From the NCBI GenBank assembly GCA_963971305.1, contig OZ020304.1:34396502-34460501 (forward strand): DNA of 64,000 nt, written 5' to 3'. The position numbers and the translations under genes were made by a program. Source of the DNA: Arcuatula senhousia (Eukaryota; Mollusca; Bivalvia; Mytilida; Mytilidae). Below are positions 23,576 through 33,815 of the stretch, one piece after another. Numbering within the stretch: position 1 is the stretch's first letter; every line of letters starts with the position of its first letter. Below the pieces are notes generated by a model that did not search any database, was not told where the DNA came from, and saw only the letters and a list, made by a program, of their open reading frames with translations.

Positions 23576-23987
23576 ATCAGCAGGTTTAAAGCAACAGTTT
23601 TCGCGATAAGGAAAGTCAAACAGGCATCATACGGTATTTGAATGATTTTATAAAATGCTGTCCATCAGGATGTTTCTGCAAGAGCTTTTTATTTATCTTA
23701 TTATTTTACTGCCCTCTAATTATCAAACATTGACGTTACACTAGTATTAAACATCAAATTGTTAATCAAAGGCAGATCCATAAAAAGAGCCAAAGGGTTT
23801 CATATACATGTATATCCCAAGGTTGCCAAAAATCAAGCAGATAGTAATACAATTTTAGTTGATATGGGGTTCGAACAGACGAGCAACCTCTTTAGATCCG
23901 CCACTGAATATACAACAAATCAACAGGCATAAAACAACCAGAAAAGGCAAGGCAAACATTTTTGCACTTCTTTTTATAGAAAAACAA

Positions 23988-24902
23988 AGAAGAGGCTCCC
24001 AGGAACCTAAATCGCCCACCTGGTACTAAGGACACCAAGGATCTCTTCTGTATGGGGTCATCTGACAATTTTTGTCCAAAAGAGACATTATAGAGCTTAA
24101 ACAGCTGAATGTTTAAGAAAGTAAAGCTCTTCTCTATCTGACATAGTTGTCATTCCATGGAACAAAAACATGAACAAGAGGCTCCCAGGATCCCGAATCG
24201 CTCACCTGGTCTTTAGGGCCATATTTGGGGTCTTCTGACAATTTTAGTCCATGCAAAAGAGACTTTATTTAAGTAAGCTGTAGGTTTAAGCAAGCCACAT
24301 ATATTAGCAATAGTTTTTATTCTATAGAAAAACATGAAAAACACTATTTTTGACCTTTAAAGGCCCATTACCTCTTAACCTCTATAAAGGGTCATCTGGC
24401 AACATCATCCCAATGAATACTTTTGTAGAGCTTAATGAGCTAAAGGTTTAAGCAAGCATAAGCTTTTCTCTATCTTCAACACGTTTCATTCTACGGGGCA
24501 AAAACATAAAAAAACGCTATTTTTACCTTTAGAAGCCCATAACCCATAGGGGGTCATCTGACAACATCGACCCAATAGAGACTTTTGTAGAGCTTATGAT
24601 TTTAAAGAGCCTTAGATCCTTTGGATTTCTTTTTATCTGTTATATGCTGAGTTATAAAAGCCGTTTTAAGTGATTTTACCTTATGTTCTACTTTTTGTTA
24701 CAGCGGCCACGTTTTTTATCAAATCTTTTAAAATGAGAATCGTTTTTTGCCAACATGTCATGTATCATTCCTGCAAAGTTTCTGTTAAATTGCATCTGTA
24801 GTTTCAGAGAAACTGAGGACTTTTTAAATTGACGACGGCGGACGGATGACGCATAGTGTTGGCATTTATAAGATCAATTGACCCTTAGCAATGTTAGCTT
24901 TT
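23988..24902 (+). repeat. Hairpin-ended repeat family, two nested or abutting copies (D)
   Basis: A first head AGAGGCTCCCAGGAACC at 23991 runs about 180 bp and is cut by a second head ACAAGAGGCTCCCAGGATCC at about 24174. The second continues through ~150-bp modules to a decayed 3' end (gacgacggcggacggatgacgcatagtg...acccttagcaatgttagctt). The 3' hairpin has lost pairing, so this is an old copy. Confidence 0.75.
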
Positions 24903-25719
24903 AAGGATCAGTACTATTACTTGACTTGTTGCTTGAAAAAAAAAATGTCGTGTGTAAAGTCTTAAATAAAGATTTATCAAGTGGTTTAAGACGAGCAGTT
25001 GGAGCTGAAAGAAAGGGGTTTATTTGTATACAGAATATAACCCCCCCAAAAAAAAGAACAACAGAAAATATAAGACACTAAAATTAAAGAAACAATATCA
25101 CTTAGAACAAGGGTATAAATGATTAGACCGGGGAAATGGGGGAAGGGTAACCTCACACGGCTTAAAAAATATAGACTCGGAAATTAGTTGCACAACTTAA
25201 TGCAACAAAGTCATGCATAGAGTTACCAAACGCTAAGTTACAATTCTTATGGACTTGTGAGTCAGAGAGGTTGTATATATTTTTTTTACCCAAAAAGAAA
25301 ACGTTTAATTTCGGCGCTACCTATTCATACATTTTTTCCTACCTTGACGCTACCCGTTCACTTTTGATTTCAAGATTTTGAGACAATATCATAAATTATC
25401 ACTAAATAACTGATATCTGCTCTATAAATGCATTTGATTTTTAATGTTCAATATTAAGAGGCTACAAAAAATACAAATCGACATTCGTTCAATGTGTGTT
25501 TTCTTTCAAAACGATCGAAAATAGAAGATGGTCTTGTCTTTTTGAGATGTTCGAGCTACCTTTTTTGTTAAAAAATCCATGCTTAAACGCGAACATACAA
25601 ATAAAACTCATTTAATGCAGATACTTGTCACTACATAAAGCTTATATGTGCACTTTATTGATAGCAATGGTGGAACGTTATTGTGTATTTAACTAAATAA
25701 GCAGTACTGTTATTAACGA
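24903..25719. other. Non-coding interval
   Basis: AT-rich. No exon, hairpin end or tandem array recognised. Confidence 0.4.
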
Positions 25720-26280
25720 GTCCGTGGGATTTGAGTTAGTTAGTTAGTTAGTTAGTTATTGCTTTATTCCCAAGCAGCGCGATTTCGGCTATATCCGGGA
25801 GATGAACATGAAAGTGGTGATACAATGCACATGAAATGATGATGAAGTGGAGGAAATGGGGACACAAGGCCAATCGGGTAGGAGAGTTTTGACTGCCACT
25901 GGAAAAAGGAGTGATGGGTAGGGACGGGAAATTTTGCCTCCTGCATGGGGATCCTACGGGTCCTACTCTTACCGAGACCTGCAGCAGGGTTCTTTATCAT
26001 GCGAGGAACGTGACATTTTTCCCAACACGGTGCACCACTATGGTTTGCGGTCAGGTTTTCCGCATTATAGCCTGACGACCCCGCATCTCTCGATGTCAGG
26101 GCTGCCCCATTCAACCACCTGGGGCACACATCCCAGTCGCTTTGTGGGCAAAGCGGCCTGACCCCGATGTCAGGTTTCTGAGCGCTCTTTAGTGGACTTT
26201 TACCGACAAGCTTAGCGCTGCTGCGGGCCTATTCGCCTCCCGGGCCCCGCACGGGACCCGTGGGATTTGAACTTGGCGCT
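25720..26280 (+). repeat. SINE-like dispersed repeat with (GTTA)n head
   Basis: Starts with a GTTAGTTAGTTAGTTA tract at 25736 and ends near 'gctgcgggcctattcgcctcccgggcc'. It is homologous to 33345-33815, which starts with GAGTGAGTGAGTTAGTGAG, and to 12828-13310 in reverse. The 5' tetranucleotide tract in two copies suggests it belongs to the element. Confidence 0.6.
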
Positions 26281-27250
26281 ATCTTTTCCTTATCATAAGA
26301 ACGGCGCTTCCGGAAACTATACAATTTCTGTTCCCACCCTGTGACAGAGGTATTTAAAAGAAACATTTATGTATCGATGCCTTACTGAGAGTTTAACTTT
26401 GTTTGAGGGTCAGTGGTTCGCTCATAGTTATTTTGTCCCAAAGCATACATGCAAAAATTAGTCAAAATTAAGAACAAGTCGGGTTTTTCCCCAACGAAAT
26501 TGTCTCAGTTTAGAGAAGAACCCTGATAAAGCATATCTTTCTAACAAACAAGATGTTAAACTTTCATCATTTGACTTAGTGTAACAAAATAAGCATTTTA
26601 CAGAAATATGTTAATTTTGAAAAACGGTAAAAATTAAAGGCCCTATCATATCCTGTCCTTTTAACATTAATTGTTTAACAACTACAAGGTCGGGGCGCCA
26701 TTTTATCTATTTTCCTTTCAAGTAGAGGGACAGCTTTTGAACAACAAAAAAACCACAAAAAACACACAGTTAGCACTACTTTAAGGAAACGATCATTTCA
26801 CTTTAGGAAATTGATTTGAGACTCTTTAAGTAGCACGAACACGGCACAGAGACAGATTAATTTTATGTAAACTTCCTTTGCTCTTCTAAAAGTCGAATTT
26901 CTCCGAATCCTTATTCTATACTCAGCATCACAATATACGCACCAGGATTCTTTATACTCTTAATTTATGTGAAAATTGATAAATTCTTTTATGCTAAATA
27001 ATGGATAAAACCAAATTCAATAGCCGTTATTTTTTTTAATTTGGACCGGTACGTTTGCAGCATAAACTTACTAAAGTCTGAAATTGGTTAATTCAGGATA
27101 TGTGTTTCAGTGAAAATCTTTTACCAATTTTTGTGAAAAGAAAGCTTTTCTCCCATTTTCTGTTTGGATTTGGGTAAGAATACAATTTTCTCAAAATGTT
27201 GTATAATTTTATTTTATTATAGGGTTAACAACTTTTTTTTTATAATTTAA
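26281..27250. other. Duplicated non-coding block (left part)
   Basis: 26300-26345 is the inverted counterpart of 20925-20985. From about 26411 the sequence aligns with 41941 onward (catgcaaa.aattagtcaaaattaag, gcatatctttc.aacaaa.aagatg.taaactttcatcat). It belongs to segmental duplication 1. No gene seen. Confidence 0.6.
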
Positions 27251-28590
27251 CAAGAAGCTCCCAGGAGCCTGACTCGCTCACCTGGTCTTAATGTCAACCC
27301 TTTGAAGACTTTTGTATAGCTAAATGAGCTGAATGTTTAAGCAATAAAAAGCTTTTCTCTATCTGCAATAGTTTTCATTCCAAAGCAAAAAACACTATTT
27401 TTCACCTTTAAAGGGCCATAACCCCTTAAAGGGGTCATCTGACAACTTCGACCCTAAAGACTTTTGTAGAGCTAATTAAGCTGAACATTTAAGCAAGCAA
27501 CATCTTTTCTCTATCTGCAAAAGTTTTCTTTCTTTAGGCCAAAAACACTATTTTTTGCCTTTAAGGGGCCGTAACCACTATAAGGGGTCATCTGGCAACT
27601 TTAACCATATGGAGACTTGTGTAGAGCTAAATGAGCTGAACATTTAAGCAAGCAACAGCTTTTCTCTATCTGCAATAGTTTTCATTCTATAGGCCAAAAA
27701 CTCTATTTTTTGCCTTTAAGGGGCCATAACCCCTATAAGGAGTCATCTGACAACTTTGATCCTATAGAGACTTTTGTAGAGCTAAATGAGCTGAACATTT
27801 AAGCAAGCAACAGCTTTTCTCTATCTGCAATAGTTTTCATTCTATAGGCCAAAAACACTATTTTTTGCCTTTAAGGGGCCGTAACCCCTATAAGGGGTCA
27901 TCTGACAACTTCAACCCTATGGAGGCTTGTGTAGAGCTAAACGAGCTGAACATTTAAGCAAGCAACAGCTTTTCTCTATCTGCAATAGTTTTCTTCATTC
28001 TATAGGCCAAAAACTCTATTTTTTGCCTTTAAGGGGCCATAACCCCTATAAGGGGTCATCTGACAACTTTGACCTTATGGAGACTTTTGTAGAGCTAAAT
28101 GAGCTGAACATTTAAGCAAGCAACAGCTTCTCTCTATCTGCAATAGTTTTCATTCCATAGGCCAAAAACATGAAAAAATGCTATTTTTCACCTTTAAGGG
28201 GCCGTAACTCCCATAAGGGGTCATCTGACAACTTCGACTCAATGGAGACTTTTGTAGAGCTTTTGATGCTGAAGCAGTAGCGTGCATCAGATTTCATCTA
28301 TCTCTTAAACTTTTTGATTTACAAGCCAAAAACAGTAGTCTGACCCCCCTGGTCTATTTTTAGCAACGGCGGCCATGTTTTTCGACGAATCAAAAATCCC
28401 CACATCAATTCTGTGGGGGAAACCCTAAAGTACCACCAGACCAAATTTGGTTTGAATCTGTGCAGCTATTTCAGAGGAGAAGAAGTTTGAAGAAAAGTTA
28501 ACGACGACGGACGACGACGACGACGGACGACGACGACGACGGACGCCAAGTGATGGCAATAGCTCACATTGCCTTTGGCCAGGTGAGCTC
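27251..28590 (+). repeat. Hairpin-ended repeat family, copy E, with ~155-bp satellite
   Basis: 5' CAAGAAGCTCCCAGGAGCC; 3' AGCTCACATTGCCTTTGGCCAGGTGAGCTC after a long (GAC)n/GACG tract. The interior is a tandem array. CATTTAAGCA occurs at 27486, 27641, 27796, 27951 and 28109, a period of 155-158 bp; each unit includes 'cagcttttctctatctgcaatagttttcattctatagg' and 'aaggggtcatctgacaactt'. The paralogous locus near 42780 lacks it, which fixes both ends. Confidence 0.9.
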
Positions 28591-28678
28591 AAAATGAACC
28601 ATCAGATTTTTTTTCAAAATTTGTAATGATTAATGTTATGGACCCCAAACATGCTGTGCCAAAAATCTCAACTTTTAA

Positions 28679-29776
28679 GGTAGCACCATACAATGGTTGT
28701 TTTAGTCCGACCATCAAACTTTAATCTTGCATAACTTTCTTATTATTTTACCAATTTTAATAAATGAGACACCATTAGAAAGAGGAAATGTAACCCTTTA
28801 TGTTGATACCTACAAAAATTAACTATAATGTATAACAGATGGAATTAAAAATTAAATTAAAAAATTCAACACAACTGACTCAAATGAAATTAGCTCTCCT
28901 AGCATTACAAATGATTTCATCTGAATCAACACAGCATGACCTCCAAAACCGTGTCTCAGAATTTTCCTATCACATTCCATACTCCAATAAAGTCATATTT
29001 TGTGTACATGGGTTTATTGCATAAGGGGTCACTTTATTCAATGTGCCATAAAATATTTTCTAAAGCTTTAATCTAAAATCTGAGACACGGTTTTGTTGAT
29101 AATAGACCTTGGAATAACATATTATCCAAAAACCAGCCACATTGGGGTACTCATGTGGGAGCTAAATTCAATCAAACTTTACTTTTCTCTTGAAAAATGA
29201 AAGTGGAAAAACCCCAAATATATCAATTTCCTACTTTGAGCCCCATTTACTAGATTAAATGGTATGATTCTACCATGGGAGCACTGCAGGATTCTTAGAT
29301 CATCATAAATCAACATTTATTTGACCTATAAAGCTTAGTTCCATCCACACAAACATAAATATAGCCCAAAATGCACAACCCCCTAAACTTAATTCAGAAT
29401 TTGCGGGAAATATTACATCAAATTGACCTTATCTCAGGTCAGCTGTTAACTGTAAAGGGCAAGACTCCTCCTTCACTGACCAGATGTTTCCACTATTGAT
29501 TGTCCATCTTATTCATTTAACTTATTTCACTTCAAATGACTGGTCAAAAGTCATAAAACTTTCCAGCTGTTATAAATTAAGACCAACCTACATAGTTTAT
29601 TGACAGCTTAAATTACATGTGCATTTGTTTTGATTTTTTAATCATCACCATAGCTCATTAATTATTAGATGTACTGAAAATATTTTTGCACCATTAGAAA
29701 AAGGGCATTTAATAGTATTGAAAAAGTTATGAATTAAAATTTTGATAAAACTTTAGCACTTTTGTATGGTGCTACC
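28679..29776. mobile_element. TTAA-flanked inverted-repeat DNA transposon, non-autonomous
   Basis: The left end GGTAGCACCATACAA and right end TTGTATGGTGCTACC are exact complements (15 bp). TTAA lies immediately outside both (28675-28678 and 29777-29780). The duplicated locus near 42885 has a single TTAA and no insertion. TTAA targeting is characteristic of piggyBac-type transposition. The interior (about 1.1 kb) has no transposase frame. It does contain an internal inverted pair (aaaaccgtgtctcagaattt near 28950, complement near 29075). Confidence 0.88.
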
Positions 29777-29780
29777 TTAA

Positions 29781-30590
29781 GTCAATGGAAATGAATGGAA
29801 GTGTAGCGATTATTGTTTTGTTTAGTAAATAATGTTAACATTTTAATTTTTAACGGATGTTTTGTGCTCATGTAAGGCTAAATATTCCTGTTAGCGTCGG
29901 ACGTTTACTTTTAATTTGGACGAATTTCCTTAAAATTCGATTGAAACGTACCGAAACGTGCCAAACAGTTTTTAACCACAATTAACGTTGTGCAATGTAA
30001 AAAGGATCGGCCACCTTACTGTTTTTATGCTCGTTTCATATTTTTATGACCAAACGATGACTTGTAGGGAAAATTCAGTCTAACTCACCGTCCGTACTGA
30101 TAAATTTCCGTTAAGGCTTCCATAAAATCGTAAAGGAAAAAGACTAACAAATAATTTGGCAGTGTGGTTCAACATGACAAGCTTTACGTCCTTAGAAACT
30201 TTTAAATCTGTCAGAAATGAAAATTTACCTAAAATTTACCGTTAAGCTTTTTTAGAATGCGAACATGAGGATTATTTGAAATATTGTAGGGAAGACAAGT
30301 CTGACAAATCGAACGTCTAAGCGACTTCAGACCTGTCTGACTTTTACTTCCTGTTTAAGGTCCTTTACGGTGGTTACTTTATATTCGGACATAAGTTTGC
30401 TGATTAGAAATGGAAAACTGTTTCTTTTAGTTATGCTCGGATTCGATAATATTCAGAACAATTCCGAAATATTGATCGTCATCATCACACCAAAAAAAGC
30501 CTCACCTGGCGGAGTTCACGAGAGATGAGCAAAACTTACCAAGATTCACGTAGATTTGCTTCGAGTGCTTGTAACCACGATGTATCTATG
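29781..30590. other. Duplicated non-coding block (right part)
   Basis: 29781-30412 aligns with 42885-43440 plus 44606-44727 in the other duplicate (gcgtcggacgtt, gctcgtttcatatttttatg, tatattcggaca.aagtttgc.gattagaaatgg). Homology ends near 30412. It could be a promoter or 5' region; no exon can be assigned inside it. Confidence 0.55.
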
Positions 30591-30599
30591 CGAAGAAGA

Positions 30600-31322
30600 C
30601 ACTTAGCACAAGAGAGTCAAGGACACTTACTAGACTGCTTGAGAAATCAGACTACTTCTGTGGTGCTCTACTTACTCCAGAAGGTAAAGTTAGTTTAATT
30701 TTGCTCCTTTTTTATTCTTTCATAAATTTATGAAGTATGAACATTTATCCCTTTTACATAACCATTGTCACAAAATATTTCTGACACAGACATCACTTTT
30801 TCAAAGTAATGTTTGTAAAAAGTTTCACTCCCACATATCTTCAATGTAGCATTTCTCAGGCCTAATTGAGTTAATTGTACATTAGCATATGATATTATGT
30901 CATAAATTACCATCTACATTATAGAATGTACTTTTTTATATTTGAAATGTTTTTATAAGCAGAGTTTCAAAGTATTTTACCTTTTATTTATTAAAGCTTA
31001 AAATGAAGGAAGATATTTCAACTGTGTTAAAAAACTGAAATAGCTATCAGATTTCGTTCATTTACATTTATTAACAGGTGATATCCTGCATGGAATAGTT
31101 TTCGTTAGACTCCAGCTAAGTTGTAATACCCCCATCGAATGGGCCTACTATTCTACAACAGTCACCACCACTAGGAAAGATATTTGCTGTTATTGTGGAA
31201 CGGAAAATACAGAGCAAATCAAAGAACTGTTGAAAGACTTTAGAGTCGTCCTTCCAATTTTTGGCCGTTGTGAAAGAAGTGGCTTGCAAATCCTCAAAAG
31301 GCTGCCAATAAAATATAATTAA
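30600..31322 (+). CDS. Unrecognised gene: two C-terminal exons
   Basis: I do not recognise this gene. Exon a is open from just after an in-frame TAA near 30590. It ends at 30683 with a good donor (GAAG|gtaaag) and reads ...LLEKSDYFCGALLTPEG. Exon b is 31078-31322; acceptor ttaacag|, phase 1 joining to GGT. Its 80 codons start DILHGIVFVRLQLSC, include STTVTTTRKDICCYCGTE and VVLPIFGRCERSGL, and stop at TAA 31320-31322. Exons a and b join in frame, and residue composition looks protein-like. The CCYC and later C hint at a metal-binding site. The start of exon a is uncertain: a short ttactag acceptor lies near 30635, but upstream exons were not found. It lies just beyond segmental duplication 1. 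It may be the end of a real gene, a transposon-derived protein, or a relic. Confidence 0.45.
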
Positions 31323-33107
31323 ATGGAAAATTAAAGAAAAACCTAGAGAGATCTGACAGAAATTAGGGATTTCCTTAAATTTCACAAGTAGCTTACTAAG
31401 TTTACATTTTTATTGCAGATTATTTAATAAGTATTTTTGTAAAAGGAATATGTTTTAAAAAGTTACATATCTGTCTGTAAATGTTGGGAAACTCCTTTTC
31501 TTTCTTAACTCCTCTAATTTATCATAGAAATTCAACAATAAATCAAGAGAAAATAAATTTCATACCTGCTGGAAAGTTAGATAACTCATGCATATGGGAT
31601 ATGACCTACCGGTATGTCAACTAAAAAGAGGGAATGGCTGTGTGCTTAAAGTTTTGGTGTTTTCTGGTCTTAATCAAAGGATATCTAGTCAAACATTTAT
31701 GATATTACATTTTTTTGTTGTTAATATGTTGTCAGAATTATTGGATGTTCTTTGTTCTTTTTATAAATTGACACTAAAATAAATCTGCTTTTGAATACTT
31801 ATTTTAAAAGTAATTTCAATATTAGATGTAAATTGTAGACCTGTTTTGTTAAGGTATATTCAAGAATATTTGTATGTGCTAAAATTAAAATTTTATATGA
31901 GTTGTGGTATTTTTAAATAATTCTCATGGCAGAGTTTAAAAAGTGCCTTATTACCCCATAGCAATATTTCTGGAATGACCCTTTCATAGTTGATGAAAAT
32001 TTGAGATCTCGATCTTGTTACTTCGATGGCTATACAGTACCCATTGTGTAAAGTACTGACTTCCTAGTCAATTATTGAGAATATAATAAATAGTCCTATG
32101 AAACTTTGTAACTGTGCAAAATACTCTTTTAAAAAGTTGTCATGTATGTCAAATGTCAGTTGTGTTATTAATATTGTTAATATTGAAAAAAATGACAACT
32201 TGATGTTTAGATATCAAATCCATCTTTATGTGCAGTGTGCTTGTCTAGTAATGTAGCCTTAAGAAATACCTAAATACCATAGCTTTCATTGAAAAAGATT
32301 TTGACATCAACTTGCCCCCAAAAAATCTCCTCCCTACCTGTCCACCCCTCAAACCTCTGGACAGGCAACATCAAACAAACATTTTTTAAAGGATGGCCTA
32401 AGCTTTGTTTTGTTAAAGTTGACACAATTTTTTTCCTAAACGCCCGCCGCCCGACATTCACCACCCGGATTTTTCACACCGTGAAATCTGGACAAAAAGT
32501 ATATTTCTATAAATAAGTTTTCCATCAGGGTCTTTTTGTGTCGCACTTTATATCTATTGATTATGTACTTAGAACTCTACTTAGATCAGCTATTATATAC
32601 ATGTACTAGTATTTCCTTCTTAGTGTTGTAACGTTAAGCTTGAAAGAAGTCTCAAACAACTATCCCAATTTTGATTGCAATTAAACTCATGGTTTCGGCG
32701 AACTTAACGATCTCCAATATAATAAGGAAAGGATATAAATGTAAAAATGGTCAATTTTGAATAACTCTCAAAAAGAATGCTCCTATAACTTAGAGCCTGT
32801 TCCATATTTTGTATTTCTTGGTATTCTCAACAATATGTTCTTCAATGTCAATAATGATAATAACAATTCCTGTATGCATGACATGCGAAGTAAGATTTTT
32901 TGTAAAAATTTATTGGCCAGTTTATCTTCAGGTACTAATCAATTTTACTTTATTCCAGAATGTTGATATCTGACTGTGACTGTTTTTTGTTTTTGTATTA
33001 TTTGTATGTTGCTTTGGTTCTAATGGACGTAATTATGCTAATAAAGATTTGTATTATTGGAGAAAAAAAAACTGTAAATCTCCCCTATGTTTTATTCAAT
33101 GCCAATC
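31323..33107. other. AT-rich intergenic DNA
   Basis: No supported exon, hairpin end or array. A pyrimidine/C-rich patch at 32300-32470 (including cgcccgccgcccg) has short open frames on both strands but no recognisable protein. Confidence 0.4.
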
Positions 33108-33240
33108 AACAACCGAACCAAGTTTGGTTGCAAGTAGACTCGTTGAGTCAAAGGAGGTAAAGGTTGAACATGTAAATGTTCGGGCGGACGTCGGACGCCA
33201 AATAATGGAAATAGCTCACATGACCCTTCAGATCAGGTGA
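33108..33240 (+). repeat. Hairpin-ended repeat family, 3' fragment (F)
   Basis: Only the 3' end is left: 'aaccaagtttggttgcaagtagac', a short GGACG tract, 'cgccaaataatgg' and AGCTCACATGACCCTTCAGATCAGGTGA. One side of the stem has mutated (GATCA opposite TGACC). Confidence 0.75.
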
Positions 33241-33344
33241 TGCAACACAAAAGAAATATTTAATGTAAAAGGAATTGGAAAATAAACAGACTAATAATGT
33301 TATATGCATGAGCAGTGAAATCAAATCGTTAAACACAACGAAAT

Positions 33345-33815
33345 GAGTGAGTGAGTTAGTGAGTTGGTGTTTTCATACGTGCAACGCTATATAGGTTATT
33401 TACAGGCGATGAACATAAAAAAGGTGATATGATGATGATAAATGAAATATGGCCGGGGGTGGGGTGGGAGACAAAGGATCGGTAAAATTTGAAGAACCAC
33501 AGGAAAAGGGGAGAGGTGGGTAGGGGCAGAAAATTGAACCTATGTGGTGCACTACTTGGCGGTCCACAATGGGGTCTTTTACGTGCATGAAGCGTGGCAC
33601 TCTCCACTTATGTTGGCCCACTATGGTCAGCGGTCAGGGATTCCGTATTATAGAACTGACAAACCCTGCGGACGAGGGCCACCCTATCCAGCCACCTAGG
33701 GTACACACTTGGTCGCTCTGTGGGCTGAGCACTGACCCGACGTCAGAATCCCAAGACCCGTAGTCGCCTCTTACGATAAGCTATAGGCTCTGCTGTGGGC
33801 CTATTCGCCACAAAT
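33345..33815 (+). repeat. SINE-like dispersed repeat with (GAGT)n head
   Basis: Third copy of the repeat at 25720-26280 and 12828-13310, sharing 'gatgaacataaaa.aggtgat', 'cactatggtcagcggtcaggg', 'tgtgggctgagcactgacccgacgtcag' and 'ctgctgtgggcctattcgcc'. Confidence 0.6.

Noticed and set aside
25764..26161. Overlapping 121- and 75-codon frames
   Set aside because: Fall in the GC-richer SINE-like repeat; not shared by the copies at 12828 and 33345.
31116..31385. Minus-strand open frame opposite exon b, with an AG-like border near 31306
   Set aside because: The plus-strand reading joins in phase with an upstream exon and looks more protein-like; the minus frame has no partner exon. Not fully excluded.
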